Shown piece after piece: positions 9,306 through 18,620 of a stretch of DNA of 24,436 bases (the stretch's first letter is position 1; the number at the start of each line of letters is the position of its first letter). The position numbers were made by a program, and so were the translations under genes. Location: NCBI GenBank assembly GCA_902406105.1, contig CABPCP010000046.1:1-24436 (forward strand). Direction: 5' to 3'. Below the pieces are notes generated by a model. It was given only the letters and a program-made list of their open reading frames with translations. It made no database searches and was not told the origin of the DNA. The DNA is from an uncultured Mordavella sp. (lineage in GTDB: Bacteria; Bacillota; Clostridia; Lachnospirales; Lachnospiraceae).

Positions 9306-11648
9306 ATGGATGGACAGAGCATGGCGGATCTAAGGCCGGGAGACAAAGCAGTGGTAGTAAAGCTGGAGATAGAAGGGAACATGGGGAAACGGATCCGGGA
9401 TCTGGGACTGATCGAAGGGACAACCGTGGAATGTGTGGGGAACAGCCCTTTGGGAGATCCCTTAGCTTACCGGATCCGGGGAGCGGTATTCGCGGTCCGC
9501 AAATCCGATGTGGAGGCGGTGCAAGTCAAAATCATCATACCGGGCGGGAAAAAAGACGAAAAAACCAGAGAGAACAAGGCAAAGCACCGGAGAAGGATCG
9601 TGCTGGCCGGCAATCCGAACGTGGGAAAGAGCACACTTTTTAACGCGTTGACGGGAAGCAGGCAGCACACGGGAAACTGGGCCGGGAAAACGGTGGAACA
9701 TGCCAGAGGTTACAGTACATATCAGGGATGGAAGTATGAGTGGATCGATCTGCCGGGCTGCTATTCCCTTTCCGCCCAGTCCAAAGAAGAGGAAGCAGCT
9801 AGAGATTTCCTGTATTTCAAGGATTATGACGCGGTTCTGGTGATCTGTGACGGGGTATGTCTGGAGCGGAATCTGGTTTTGGCTCTTTCCATCATAGAAA
9901 CAGCCAAGAAGGCAGTGTTGTGTGTAAATTTGCAGGATGAGGCAAAGAGGAAAGGAATCCACATAGATCTGAAGAAGCTGGAAGAACGTCTAAAGATTCC
10001 GGTAGTGGGGGTCACCGCAAGAGAGAAGAGAGGGATCGCGCAAGTTTATCAGGCTTTGGAGAAGGTGTTTCAAAAAGAGCCGGAGCCAGAACGGATCCGA
10101 TATCCTGACTGGCTGGAGGAAAGAGAGGCTTTCTTAGAAGAGGCGATCTGGAAGGAAGGGGTGGGCCGGGAAAGGGCAAGATGGCTGAGCCTGCGTCTTC
10201 TGGAGGGAGAAGAGAAGCTTGCCAGTCTTCTGAAAGAATATTTCCCTGTGCTGGAAACCAAAGGGATTGAGCAGGCGCTTTGGCAGACCTGTCAGGAATT
10301 GGAAGAAAAAGGAATGGACAGCCGGAACGTACGCCAGGAGACGGCCAAAGCATATGTCAAGCAGGCGGAAATGATAGCGGGAGATGTGGTTGCTTATGAA
10401 AATGCGGACTGCGACCGGATGGACCGGAAACTGGACCGCATCTTCGCGGGGAAATGGACGGGACTGCCTGTAATGGCAGGCGGACTATTTCTTATTTTCT
10501 GGCTGACCATATGGGGCGCCAACTACCCTTCGGAGCTGCTTTCGAACGGTTTCGCCTGGGTGGAGGGAAAACTGCTGGAAGGAGTACAGGGGGCAGGGAT
10601 TCCAGAAGATATTTACGGACCGCTGATCTTTGGGGTGTACCGGGTGACTGCCTGGGTGATCTCTGTTATGCTTCCTCCAATGGCGATTTTCTTTCCGCTG
10701 TTTACCTTATTGGAAGATCTGGGTTATCTGCCAAGAGCCGCCTTCAATCTGGATCGGTGCTTCTGCAGATGCCATTCCTGCGGAAAGCAGGCGCTGACGA
10801 TGTGTATGGGATTGGGATGCAATGCGGTAGGAGTGACAGGCTGCCGGATCATCGACTCTCCCAGAGAGCGGATGGTCGCCATACTTACCAACAGTTTTCT
10901 CCCTTGTAATGGAAGATTCCCTATGATGGCGGCAGTGATTTCCATGTTCCTTGCAGGAACCAAAAGAAGTGTGGGGAATCCTCTGATATCCGCGGGTATC
11001 CTGGCGCTGGTGATCCTCTTTGGCGTCCTGATGACATTTCTGGTGTCCGCGGGACTTTCCGCAACCATCTTAAAAGGAATGTCCTCCTCCTTCGTGCTGG
11101 AGCTTCCGCCCTACCGGAAGCCGCAGGTGGGAAAAGTAGTTGTGCGGTCTGTTTTGGACCGGACCTTGTTTGTCCTGGGGAGGGCAGTGGTGACGGCCGC
11201 GCCGGCGGGACTGGCAATCTGGATCTTGGCCAATCTAAAGACAGGAGATACGTCCCTTTTGTGGCAGTGCGCCCAAGCGTTGGATCCGGTGGGAGAATGG
11301 ATGGGGCTGGATGGGATGATCCTGCTGGCGTTTATTCTGGGGCTTCCGGCAAATGAGATCGTGCTTCCCATTATTTTAATGGGGTATCTCTCCCAGGGCA
11401 GCCTGACGGAGATGGGGACGCTGGGAGAAGTACGTCAGATTTTGGCGCGGCATGGGTGGTCCTGGACAACGGCGGTCAGTATGCTTTTATTTTCTTTGTT
11501 CCACTGGCCCTGCGGAACGACCTGCCTGACTATCCGGAAGGAAACAGGGAGCTGGAAATGGACGGCGGCCGCGGTTTTGATCCCGGCGGTCCTGGGAGTG
11601 GTTCTGTGCGTAAGTTTTACCGCCGCAGCCCGGTGGTTTATGAGGTGA
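9306..11648 (+). CDS. feoB: ferrous iron transporter, FeoA-FeoB fusion
   Basis: FeoB imports Fe2+ through a G-protein-linked membrane channel; FeoA is a small SH3-like helper usually encoded separately. Here both are in one 780-residue chain. Residues about 1-80 are FeoA-like (LRPGDKAVVVKL, GKRIRDLGLIEG). The GTPase follows with G1 GNPNVGKST (102-110), the G3 motif DLPG and a G4-like NLQD. A cytoplasmic linker and the gated membrane domain occupy about 385-780. The membrane region holds CFCRCHSCGKQALTMCMGLGCN and FLPCNGRFP, the cysteine-rich variant I associate with clostridial FeoB. The ATG at 9306 is chosen because AGAGGAG (9287-9293) precedes it; the longer frame from 9117 would cross the pflA end and the terminator. 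No clear Fur box is visible upstream. Confidence 0.93.
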   Translation: MDGQSMADLRPGDKAVVVKLEIEGNMGKRIRDLGLIEGTTVECVGNSPLGDPLAYRIRGAVFAVRKSDVEAVQVKIIIPGGKKDEKTRENKAKHRRRIVLAGNPNVGKSTLFNALTGSRQHTGNWAGKTVEHARGYSTYQGWKYEWIDLPGCYSLSAQSKEEEAARDFLYFKDYDAVLVICDGVCLERNLVLALSIIETAKKAVLCVNLQDEAKRKGIHIDLKKLEERLKIPVVGVTAREKRGIAQVYQALEKVFQKEPEPERIRYPDWLEEREAFLEEAIWKEGVGRERARWLSLRLLEGEEKLASLLKEYFPVLETKGIEQALWQTCQELEEKGMDSRNVRQETAKAYVKQAEMIAGDVVAYENADCDRMDRKLDRIFAGKWTGLPVMAGGLFLIFWLTIWGANYPSELLSNGFAWVEGKLLEGVQGAGIPEDIYGPLIFGVYRVTAWVISVMLPPMAIFFPLFTLLEDLGYLPRAAFNLDRCFCRCHSCGKQALTMCMGLGCNAVGVTGCRIIDSPRERMVAILTNSFLPCNGRFPMMAAVISMFLAGTKRSVGNPLISAGILALVILFGVLMTFLVSAGLSATILKGMSSSFVLELPPYRKPQVGKVVVRSVLDRTLFVLGRAVVTAAPAGLAIWILANLKTGDTSLLWQCAQALDPVGEWMGLDGMILLAFILGLPANEIVLPIILMGYLSQGSLTEMGTLGEVRQILARHGWSWTTAVSMLLFSLFHWPCGTTCLTIRKETGSWKWTAAAVLIPAVLGVVLCVSFTAAARWFMR

Positions 11649-11732
11649 ATGGGCAGATTGGCTATTTGAGGCGGAAATCTTGGATGAAAATATACAGGAA
11701 TCGAAGAAGCGCTGGTACATCTGCCGCCAGAA

Positions 11733-11741
11733 TGGTATGAT
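11733..11741 (+). promoter_or_regulatory. candidate extended -10 promoter of the nucleoside salvage cluster
   Basis: TGGTATGAT is an extended -10 element (TGnTATGAT); the -35 region upstream is poor. A start near 11748 would give a leader of about 27 bases with AGGAGG before udp. The 11649-11732 stretch between feoAB and this site shows no clear terminator hairpin, so readthrough from feoAB is possible. Confidence 0.4.
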
Positions 11742-11774
11742 AAAAGTAATCTTGGATACAAGGAGGCAAAAAGG

Positions 11775-12560
11775 ATGATCAACTATTCTGAGGACAAAGA
11801 CAGACAGTACCATATCCAGGTGGCAGATGGAGAAGTAGGCAGATACGTGATCCTGCCGGGAGACCCCAAACGCTGCGAGAAGATCGCGGCGCATTTCCAG
11901 GACGCCAAATTGATCGCGGACAGCCGGGAATATGTGACTTATACCGGATATCTGGAAGGGGAGAAGGTAAGCGTGACCTCAACTGGCATCGGCGTTCCTT
12001 CCGCCGCCATTGCCATGGAAGAATTGTCCAGAGTGGGGGCGGATACCTTTATCCGGGTAGGCACCAGCGGCGGTATGGCCCTGGAAGTGAAAAGCGGGGA
12101 CGTGGTGATCGCTTCCGGCGCCATACGGATGGAAGGGACCAGCAAAGAGTACGCGCCCATCGAATTTCCGGCGGTAGCGGATGTGGAAGTGACCCAGGCG
12201 CTTATGCAGGCGGCAGAGAAGCTGGGGCAGGAGTACCATGTAGGGGTGGTCCAGTGCAAGGATTCTTTCTATGGACAACATTCTCCAGAGACAAAGCCGG
12301 TGGGGTATGAGCTTTTGAATAAATGGGACGCCTGGGTGAAATGCGGATGCCTTGCTTCAGAGATGGAGTCGGCCGCTCTTTTCGTTGTAGGAAGCTGGCT
12401 GAGAGTCCGGGTGGGAACGGTTCTTCTTACTATGGCGAATCAGGAACGGGCCAAAAAAGGACTGCCCAATCCGGTGGTCCATGACACAGAGGCGCCGATC
12501 CAGACAGCAGTAGAAGCCATCCGTACGCTGATCCGGCAGGATAGGGAAAAGAAAAGATAG
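11775..12560 (+). CDS. udp: uridine phosphorylase
   Basis: Udp splits uridine (and often deoxyuridine) with phosphate into uracil and ribose-1-phosphate. The 261 residues belong to the PNP/UDP phosphorylase family: the phosphate-binding loop [12 protein letters not shown] is near residue 27, RVGTSGGM contributes to the phosphate site, and EMESAALF is the nucleoside-ribose signature. The uracil-side stretch ([13 protein letters not shown]) fits a uridine enzyme rather than a purine one. The start has AGGAGG at 11761-11766. The gene is 24 bases before deoD and in one cluster with cdd, which fits a pyrimidine and purine salvage operon. Substrate range beyond uridine is not decidable here. Confidence 0.92.
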   Translation: MINYSEDKDRQYHIQVADGEVGRYVILPGDPKRCEKIAAHFQDAKLIADSREYVTYTGYLEGEKVSVTSTGIGVPSAAIAMEELSRVGADTFIRVGTSGGMALEVKSGDVVIASGAIRMEGTSKEYAPIEFPAVADVEVTQALMQAAEKLGQEYHVGVVQCKDSFYGQHSPETKPVGYELLNKWDAWVKCGCLASEMESAALFVVGSWLRVRVGTVLLTMANQERAKKGLPNPVVHDTEAPIQTAVEAIRTLIRQDREKKR

Positions 12561-12584
12561 AGGCAGAGAAAGGAGAGAAATTTT

Positions 12585-13283
12585 ATGAGTACACCACATA
12601 ACGCGGCAGAAAAACAGGAAATCGCCAAGACAGTCTTAATGCCGGGAGATCCGCTGCGGGCGAAGTACATTGCGGATCACTACCTGGAAGGGGCGAAATG
12701 TTTTAATACAGTGAGAAATATGCTGGGCTACACAGGAACTTACCATGGGAAAGAGATTTCTGTCATGGGAGGCGGAATGGGGATGCCATCCATCGGTATC
12801 TACAGTTATGAACTGTTTCATTTTTATGATGTGGAATCGATCATCCGCATCGGATCTGCGGGAGCTTTGCAGGACGAGCTGAACGCAAGAGACATTGTGA
12901 TCGGCATGGGCGCCTGCACCAACTCAGATTATGCAAGCCAGTACCGGCTTCCAGGGACATTTGCCCCCATTGCCGACTACAGTCTTTTAAAAAAGGCGGT
13001 GGAAGCGGCAGAGAAAAAGGGGATTCCAGTAAAGGTGGGAAATATCCTTTCCTCCGACATTTTCTATAATGACGATGACAGTGTCAATGAGAAATGGAGA
13101 AGGATGGGCGTTCTGGCGGTGGAGATGGAGGCGGCGGCCTTGTATATGAACGCGGCAAGGGCGGGAAAGAAAGCCCTCTGTATCCTGACCGTTTCGGATC
13201 ATTTATTTAAGGAACAGGAATTGAGCGCGAAAGAGCGGGAAACCAGTTTCACAGAAATGATGGAGATCGCGCTGGAGTTATGA
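12585..13283 (+). CDS. deoD: purine nucleoside phosphorylase, DeoD type
   Basis: DeoD phosphorolyses purine ribo- and deoxyribonucleosides to base and sugar-1-phosphate. The 232-residue length and sequence fit the hexameric bacterial type: MPGDPLRAKYIA phosphate loop near residue 20, GGGMGMPS, RIGSAGAL, the ribose-binding VEMEAAALY, and TVSDHLF with the aspartate that protonates N7, followed by an arginine in SAKERETSF. AAGGAGAG precedes the ATG. The TGA stop overlaps an ATG (ATGA at 13280-13283) that opens a 42-codon frame running exactly to cdd. Place in the pathway: partner of udp and cdd in nucleoside salvage. Confidence 0.95.
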   Translation: MSTPHNAAEKQEIAKTVLMPGDPLRAKYIADHYLEGAKCFNTVRNMLGYTGTYHGKEISVMGGGMGMPSIGIYSYELFHFYDVESIIRIGSAGALQDELNARDIVIGMGACTNSDYASQYRLPGTFAPIADYSLLKKAVEAAEKKGIPVKVGNILSSDIFYNDDDSVNEKWRRMGVLAVEMEAAALYMNAARAGKKALCILTVSDHLFKEQELSAKERETSFTEMMEIALEL

Positions 13284-13408
13284 CCATATCCTTTGTGAAA
13301 CAATCTAAAGTATTTGAAACGAAAGAAGCCGCGGCAGACGAGGTGGATAGAAAGAGCAATCTGGGCCAAGTCAGTAACGGCAGAGATGAAGAGGAGGGAT
13401 CATCCTGA
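13280..13408 (+). CDS. possible 42-residue ORF bridging deoD and cdd
   Basis: The frame opens at an ATG that overlaps the deoD stop (ATGA) and closes with a TGA that overlaps the cdd start (TGATG), so it fills the whole gap. The product would be polar and charged, starting MTISFVKQSKVFETKEAAAD and ending in an acidic DEEEGSS tail; I recognise no family, signal peptide or membrane span. The GGAG before its ATG is either too close (13274-13277) or too far (13262-13265), and the tail codons coincide with the cdd ribosome binding site. It may be a coupled small protein or only a chance open frame. Confidence is low. Confidence 0.25.
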   Translation: MTISFVKQSKVFETKEAAADEVDRKSNLGQVSNGRDEEEGSS

Positions 13409-13851
13409 TGAAAGAACCTGACAAGATTGCTGGAAGCATCCCGGCAGAGATATTGATCCAAAGCGCGATGGAAGGATTGAAATACGCCTATGCCCCCTAT
13501 TCGCGCTTTAAAGTAGGAGCCGCTCTTTTGACAAAGAGCGGCAGAATTTTTACTGGATGTAATGTGGAGAACGCTGCGTACAGTCCTGGAAACTGCGCGG
13601 AGCGGACCGCGGTTTTCAAAGCGGTAAGCGAAGGGGAGAGGGAGTTTGCCGCGATCTGCATCGTCAGCGAAGACCAGGAGGGCCGTCATGGAATGTGCCC
13701 GCCCTGCGGCGTCTGCCGCCAAGTATTAATGGAGTTCTGTGATCCGAAAGAGTTCCAGATTCTTTTGGCCGTCAGCCTGGAAGAATGGGAGATCCACACT
13801 TTGGGAGAACTTCTTCCTTTGGGATTTGGCCCCGGAAATCTGAAAAAATAG
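13408..13851 (+). CDS. cdd: cytidine deaminase
   Basis: Cdd deaminates cytidine and deoxycytidine to uridine and deoxyuridine, feeding Udp from the same cluster. The 147-residue protein has all key motifs: substrate-binding NVENAAY, NCAERTA with zinc ligand C63 and proton-shuttling E65, and PPCGVCRQ with zinc ligands C100 and C103. This is the short tetrameric type. GAGGAGGGA lies just before the ATG at 13408. The sequence FKVGAALLTKSG near the N-terminus is also typical. No strong hairpin terminator is seen after the stop. Confidence 0.96.
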   Translation: MKEPDKIAGSIPAEILIQSAMEGLKYAYAPYSRFKVGAALLTKSGRIFTGCNVENAAYSPGNCAERTAVFKAVSEGEREFAAICIVSEDQEGRHGMCPPCGVCRQVLMEFCDPKEFQILLAVSLEEWEIHTLGELLPLGFGPGNLKK

Positions 13852-13896
13852 ACAAAAACCGTAAGAATTCAGGGAATATTTTAGTAGATTAAAGTC

Positions 13897-13925
13897 TTGA
13901 AACATAAAGAAAAATAGGATATCAT
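13897..13925 (+). promoter_or_regulatory. promoter of the leuB-ilvD-ilvB-serC-serA run
   Basis: TTGAAA at 13897-13902, a 17-base spacer and TATCAT at 13920-13925 match the sigma-A consensus at five of six bases each. The predicted start near 13932 gives a leader of about 64 bases. That leader holds a small hairpin, AGCGC/GCGCT at 13951-13964, without a T-run, and a GGAAG-type ribosome binding site. The leader is too short for a T-box or a leucine attenuator with its own peptide; none is seen. Confidence 0.65.
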
Positions 13926-13995
13926 AAATTTTATAGATTTTTGTCCAAAAAGCGCCGATGCGCTGGATGGGCAGGGCAAAGGAAGGAAGAGAGCT

Positions 13996-15078
13996 ATGAA
14001 TCTGAAAATCGGAGTGATCAAAGGAGACGGGATTGGACCGGAAATTGTGGCAGAAGCCATGAAAGTCCTGGATAAGACGGCAAAAGTCTACGGCCATACC
14101 TGTGATTATACACAGCTTTTGATGGGGGGAGCATCCATCGACGTACACGGGATCCCTCTGACAGACGAGACGATCCGACAGGCAAAAGCCTGTGACGCGG
14201 TGCTGATGGGCTCGATCGGCGGCGATGCCAAAACTTCGCCCTGGTATCAGCTGGAACCGTCCAAAAGGCCGGAAGCGGGACTTTTGAAGATCCGGAAAGA
14301 ACTGAATCTGTTCGCCAACTTAAGGCCCGCCGTTTTGTATGATGAATTAAAAGGGGCCTGCCCGCTGAAAGAAGAGATCACAGAAGGCGGTTTCGATATG
14401 ATGATCATGCGGGAACTGACCGGCGGCCTGTACTTTGGAGAACGCGGGACGGAAGAGCGAGACGGCGTTATGACCGCTTACGACACACTTACATATAATG
14501 AACAGGAGATCCGGCGGATCGCAAAGAGGGGCTTTGATATTGCCAGAAAGCGGAGAAAAAAAGTCACAAGCGTAGATAAAGCAAACGTTCTGGATTCCTC
14601 CAGACTGTGGCGCAAAGTGGTAGAAGAAGTGGCGGGAGACTATCCAGACGTGACTCTGGAGCACATGCTGGTAGACAACTGCGCTATGCAGCTTGTCAAG
14701 GATCCAAAGCAGTTCGACGTGATCCTGACGGAGAACATGTTTGGAGATATTCTGTCCGATGAAGCCAGTATGGTGACGGGATCCATCGGAATGCTGGCAA
14801 GCGCAAGTCTAAACGAGACCAAATTCGGACTGTATGAGCCAAGCGGCGGATCTGCCCCAGATATTGCGGGCAAAGGGATCGCCAACCCTATTGCCACAAT
14901 CTTGTCGGCAGCTATGATGCTTCGATTCAGTTTTGACTTGGATCAGGAGGCAGACGCCATTGAAAAAGCAGTAGCCAAAGTATTAGAAGAAGGATACCGG
15001 ACCGTTGATATCATGTCTGAGGGCAAGACCCAGATCGGTACAGAAGAGATGGGCGACCGGATCGCCGACTTCATTTAG
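13996..15078 (+). CDS. leuB: 3-isopropylmalate dehydrogenase
   Basis: LeuB oxidises and decarboxylates 3-isopropylmalate to 2-ketoisocaproate with NAD, the third leucine step. The 360 residues show KGDGIGPEI at the N-terminus, the substrate-binding [31 protein letters not shown] (the variable part that separates it from isocitrate and tartrate relatives), TSVDKANVL with the catalytic lysine, and [21 protein letters not shown] with metal-binding aspartates. GGAAGAGAG precedes the ATG. It opens the amino-acid run, but leuA, leuC and leuD are not in the window. The last base of its TAG stop is the first base of repeat copy B. Confidence 0.95.
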   Translation: MNLKIGVIKGDGIGPEIVAEAMKVLDKTAKVYGHTCDYTQLLMGGASIDVHGIPLTDETIRQAKACDAVLMGSIGGDAKTSPWYQLEPSKRPEAGLLKIRKELNLFANLRPAVLYDELKGACPLKEEITEGGFDMMIMRELTGGLYFGERGTEERDGVMTAYDTLTYNEQEIRRIAKRGFDIARKRRKKVTSVDKANVLDSSRLWRKVVEEVAGDYPDVTLEHMLVDNCAMQLVKDPKQFDVILTENMFGDILSDEASMVTGSIGMLASASLNETKFGLYEPSGGSAPDIAGKGIANPIATILSAAMMLRFSFDLDQEADAIEKAVAKVLEEGYRTVDIMSEGKTQIGTEEMGDRIADFI

Positions 15079-15157
15079 GTACAGGGCAAAACGCAAAAAG
15101 GTACACCACAAACGTTAATTTGGGACGTAGTAAAATGAAGAAAGGCTACGTCTTAAA
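15078..15157 (+). repeat. intergenic palindromic repeat, copy B (left arm plus core hairpin)
   Basis: The core hairpin pairs 15119-15130 with 15146-15157: GACGTAG/CTACGTC plus two G-T wobbles and three T-A pairs, 12 bp around a 15-base loop. The arm 15078-15130 matches the minus strand of 5982-6034 without gaps (41 of 53 identical). The mismatches in the stem relative to copy A keep pairing through G-T wobble, which hints at an RNA or single-strand DNA hairpin. It fills most of the leuB-ilvD gap, ending 16 bases before the ilvD ATG. No T-run follows. An origin as one half of a MITE-like palindrome is inferred. Confidence 0.8.
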
Positions 15158-15173
15158 ATAAGGAGGATCAACT

Positions 15174-16847
15174 ATGAGAAGTGATACAGTGACGAAAGGC
15201 AAACAGCAGGCTCCCCATCGTTCGTTATTCAACGCGCTGGGACTTACGCAGGAGGAAATGGACCGGCCGCTGGTCGGGATCGTCAGCTCCTATAATGAGA
15301 TCGTTCCGGGGCATATGAATCTGGATAAGATCGTGGAAGCGGTAAAGCAGGGTGTGGCAATGGCTGGCGGAACTCCTATCGTGTTCCCGGCGATCGCAGT
15401 CTGTGACGGGATCGCTATGGGACATATTGGCATGAAGTATTCTTTGGTGACCAGGGACTTGATCGCGGATTCTACGGAGGCGATGGCCATGGCGCACCAG
15501 TTTGACGCTTTGGTGATGGTTCCTAATTGTGACAAGAATGTTCCGGGACTTTTGATGGCGGCGGCCAGGATCAATGTGCCGACGATTTTTGTCAGCGGCG
15601 GCCCTATGCTGGCCGGCCATGTGAAAGGAAAGAAGACCAGCCTGTCCAGCATGTTTGAGGCGGTAGGCGCCAACGCGGCGGGACTGATCACGGATGAAGA
15701 TCTGTGTGAGTTTGAAAACAAAACCTGTCCTACCTGTGGATCTTGTTCAGGGATGTACACGGCAAACAGCATGAACTGTCTGACTGAAGTGCTGGGTATG
15801 GGACTTCAGGGAAATGGAACCATCCCGGCAGTCTACTCCGCAAGGATCCGCCTGGCGAAACATGCGGGAATGCAGGTAATGAAGCTGTGGGAGAAAAATA
15901 TCCGTCCCAGAGACATTATGACAAAAGAGGCAATCCTAAATGCCTTGACGGTAGACATGGCGCTTGGCTGTTCCACCAACAGTATGTTGCATCTGCCGGC
16001 GATCGCTCATGAAGTGGGCATGGATTTCGAGATTGATTTTGCCAATGGCATCAGTGAGAAAACTCCTAATCTCTGCCATCTGGCGCCGGCTGGCCCGACT
16101 TATATCGAGGATCTGAACGAGGCTGGCGGCGTGTACGCGGTAATGGCCGAGCTGAATAAGAAGGGACTGCTGCATACAGACTGTATGACGGTAACGGGCA
16201 GGACAGTGGGAGAAAATATCGCAGGGGCGGTAAACAAGAATCCGGAAGTCATCCGTCCGATCGATCATCCCTACAGCGAGACCGGCGGCCTGGCGGTTTT
16301 GAAAGGAAATCTGGCGCCGGACGGAAGCGTAGTAAAACGTTCCGCTGTTGTGGATGAAATGCTGGTGCATGAAGGTCCGGCAAGGGTCTTTGATTGTGAG
16401 GAAGATGCCATCGATGCCATCAAAGGCGGCAAGATCAAAGAAGGAGACGTGGTTGTCATCCGCTATGTGGGACCAAAAGGCGGACCGGGAATGCCGGAGA
16501 TGTTAAATCCCACTTCCGCCATTGCCGGAATGGGACTTGGATCCAGTGTGGCCCTGATCACGGACGGACGGTTCAGCGGAGCTTCCAGAGGAGCTTCGAT
16601 CGGTCATGTTTCACCGGAAGCAGCAGTGGGAGGCCCCATTGCCCTGGTGGAAGAAGGGGATATCATCAAGATTGACATTCCAGGACTGAAGCTGGAGCTG
16701 GATGTACCAGAGGAAGAGCTGGAAAGAAGAAGAAAAGAATGGAAGCCGAGGCAGCCGGAGGTGACCACAGGTTATCTGGCAAGATACGCATCCATGGTAA
16801 CCTCCGGCAACCGGGGAGCGATCCTGGAAGCGCCGAAGGCGGAATAA
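15174..16847 (+). CDS. ilvD: dihydroxy-acid dehydratase
   Basis: IlvD dehydrates 2,3-dihydroxy-isovalerate and -methylvalerate to the keto acids of valine and isoleucine, using an iron-sulfur cluster as Lewis acid. The 557 residues carry NCDKNVPG (C119) and [19 protein letters not shown] (C185, C188, C191), where C119 and C191 are the expected cluster ligands. [30 protein letters not shown] and SDGRFSGA-type [12 protein letters not shown] are all present. It is about 60 residues shorter than the enterobacterial enzyme, as usual for Clostridia. AAGGAGGATC precedes the ATG. Repeat B lies between it and leuB, and 66 bases separate it from ilvB. Confidence 0.96.
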   Translation: MRSDTVTKGKQQAPHRSLFNALGLTQEEMDRPLVGIVSSYNEIVPGHMNLDKIVEAVKQGVAMAGGTPIVFPAIAVCDGIAMGHIGMKYSLVTRDLIADSTEAMAMAHQFDALVMVPNCDKNVPGLLMAAARINVPTIFVSGGPMLAGHVKGKKTSLSSMFEAVGANAAGLITDEDLCEFENKTCPTCGSCSGMYTANSMNCLTEVLGMGLQGNGTIPAVYSARIRLAKHAGMQVMKLWEKNIRPRDIMTKEAILNALTVDMALGCSTNSMLHLPAIAHEVGMDFEIDFANGISEKTPNLCHLAPAGPTYIEDLNEAGGVYAVMAELNKKGLLHTDCMTVTGRTVGENIAGAVNKNPEVIRPIDHPYSETGGLAVLKGNLAPDGSVVKRSAVVDEMLVHEGPARVFDCEEDAIDAIKGGKIKEGDVVVIRYVGPKGGPGMPEMLNPTSAIAGMGLGSSVALITDGRFSGASRGASIGHVSPEAAVGGPIALVEEGDIIKIDIPGLKLELDVPEEELERRRKEWKPRQPEVTTGYLARYASMVTSGNRGAILEAPKAE

Positions 16848-16913
16848 AGGAACGGTCTTGGAGGCGCCAAAAGCCAAAAAGAGATTATATAGATAGAACA
16901 GGAGATATAAGGT

Positions 16914-18593
16914 ATGCAGTTGACAGGAGCAGAAATCGTAATAGAATGTCTGAAAGAACAGGGCGTAGATACGGTGTTTGGATATCCGGGCGGATCGATC
17001 CTAAACGTATATGATGAGCTGTATAAACACAGCGATGAGATCAGGCATATCCTGACCTCTCATGAGCAGGGGGCGGCTCATGCGGCAGATGGGTACGCAA
17101 GAGCCACAGGCAAGGTGGGAGTATGTTTCGCTACCAGCGGCCCGGGGGCTACGAACCTGGTGACCGGTATCGCCACCGCATACATGGATTCGATCCCTAT
17201 TGTTGCGATCACCTGTAATGTGGGCGTGTCCCTTCTTGGAAAGGACAGTTTCCAGGAAATCGATATTGCGGGGATCACCATGCCGATCACCAAGCATAAT
17301 TTTATTGTAAAGGATGTAAAAGACTTAGCTGGTACGATCCGAAAGGCATTTACGATCGCCAAATCCGGCCGTCCGGCTCCGGTCCTGATCGATATTCCCA
17401 AAGATGTAACTTCTAATCAGACAGAGTATGAGCCAAAACAGCCGGAAGAGCCAGTGCCCTCTAAAGATGTGTGCCAGGAGGATATTGAGACCGCGCTCAA
17501 GATGATCAAAAAAGCCAAAAAACCTTATATTTTCGTGGGCGGCGGCGCCGTGCTATCCGGGGCGAGTGAAGAACTCTATGAATTCGTCAAGAAAGTAGAC
17601 GCTCCGGTGACAGACACATTAATGGGAAAAGGAGCGTTCCCAGGGACAGATCCTCTTTATACAGGGATGCTGGGAATGCATGGGACGAAAACATCCAACT
17701 ACGGAGTCAGCGAGTGCGATCTTCTTATTGTAGTGGGAGCCAGGTTCAGCGACCGTGTCACAGGAAATGCCAAGAAATTCGCCAAGAACGCCAAGATCCT
17801 CCAGTTTGATATCGACGCGGCGGAGATGAATAAAAACGTGCTGATCACCGAAGGAGTGGTGGGGGATATCAAGGTGATCCTTGAAATCTTAAACCAGCGT
17901 CTGGAGCAGCAGAATCATGAGGAATGGATCCAGAAGATCATGGACTACAAGGAGAAATATCCTCTGGCATATGGAAAAGATTCGCTGACCGGTCCTTATG
18001 TGGTAGAAGAAATCTACCGGCAGACCAAAGGGGATGCCCTGATCGTGACGGAGGTAGGCCAGCATCAGATGTGGGCGGCGCAGGTTTACCGCTTTACTAA
18101 GCCAAGGACCCTGCTTACATCAGGCGGTCTGGGAACCATGGGATACGGCCTTGGCGCGGCCATTGGGGCAAAAGTAGGAAGACCGGAGAAGACGGTGGTC
18201 AATATTGCGGGGGACGGATGTTTCCGTATGAATATGAATGAGATCGCCACTGCGGCAAGATACAATATCCCGGTGATCCAGGTGGTGGTCAATAACCATG
18301 TGCTTGGCATGGTACGCCAGTGGCAGGATCTGTTCTATGGGAAACGGTATTCAGCTACCGTACTGAACGACAAGGTTGATTTTGTAAAGCTGGCGGAAGC
18401 TCTTGGGGCAGAAGGAGTGCGCGTAACTACCAGGGAAGAATTCCAGGAGGCATTTGCCCGCGCGCTGACATTAGGAAGCCCGATGGTGATCGACTGCCAG
18501 ATTGACTGCGATGATAAAGTATGGCCTATGGTGGCGCCGGGGGCGGCCATCAGCGAAGCCTTTGACGGAAAAGATTTGGAACAGAAGAAATAG
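16914..18593 (+). CDS. ilvB: acetolactate synthase, large (catalytic) subunit
   Basis: This thiamine diphosphate enzyme condenses pyruvate with pyruvate or 2-ketobutyrate, the first common step of valine and isoleucine synthesis. The 559 residues have the ThDP-activating glutamate E51 in TSHEQGAAHAADGYARATGK, the FAD-side central domain, and the ThDP-binding GDG...NN motif at 433-461. The anabolic type is favoured by the context with leuB and ilvD and by the FAD-domain stretch GMLGMHGTKTSNYGVSECDLL, against the catabolic AlsS. AGGAGATATAAGG precedes the ATG. No ilvN/ilvH regulatory subunit or ilvC follows; serC does. Feedback control must come from a subunit elsewhere, or be absent. Confidence 0.95.
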   Translation: MQLTGAEIVIECLKEQGVDTVFGYPGGSILNVYDELYKHSDEIRHILTSHEQGAAHAADGYARATGKVGVCFATSGPGATNLVTGIATAYMDSIPIVAITCNVGVSLLGKDSFQEIDIAGITMPITKHNFIVKDVKDLAGTIRKAFTIAKSGRPAPVLIDIPKDVTSNQTEYEPKQPEEPVPSKDVCQEDIETALKMIKKAKKPYIFVGGGAVLSGASEELYEFVKKVDAPVTDTLMGKGAFPGTDPLYTGMLGMHGTKTSNYGVSECDLLIVVGARFSDRVTGNAKKFAKNAKILQFDIDAAEMNKNVLITEGVVGDIKVILEILNQRLEQQNHEEWIQKIMDYKEKYPLAYGKDSLTGPYVVEEIYRQTKGDALIVTEVGQHQMWAAQVYRFTKPRTLLTSGGLGTMGYGLGAAIGAKVGRPEKTVVNIAGDGCFRMNMNEIATAARYNIPVIQVVVNNHVLGMVRQWQDLFYGKRYSATVLNDKVDFVKLAEALGAEGVRVTTREEFQEAFARALTLGSPMVIDCQIDCDDKVWPMVAPGAAISEAFDGKDLEQKK

Positions 18594-18620
18594 CAGAAAA
18601 GGAAAGAGGAGGAATGAGAA

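Noticed and set aside
13926..13995. T-box or leucine attenuator before leuB
   Set aside because: The leader is only about 64 bases, has no Leu-codon peptide, no T-box sequence and no terminator hairpin.
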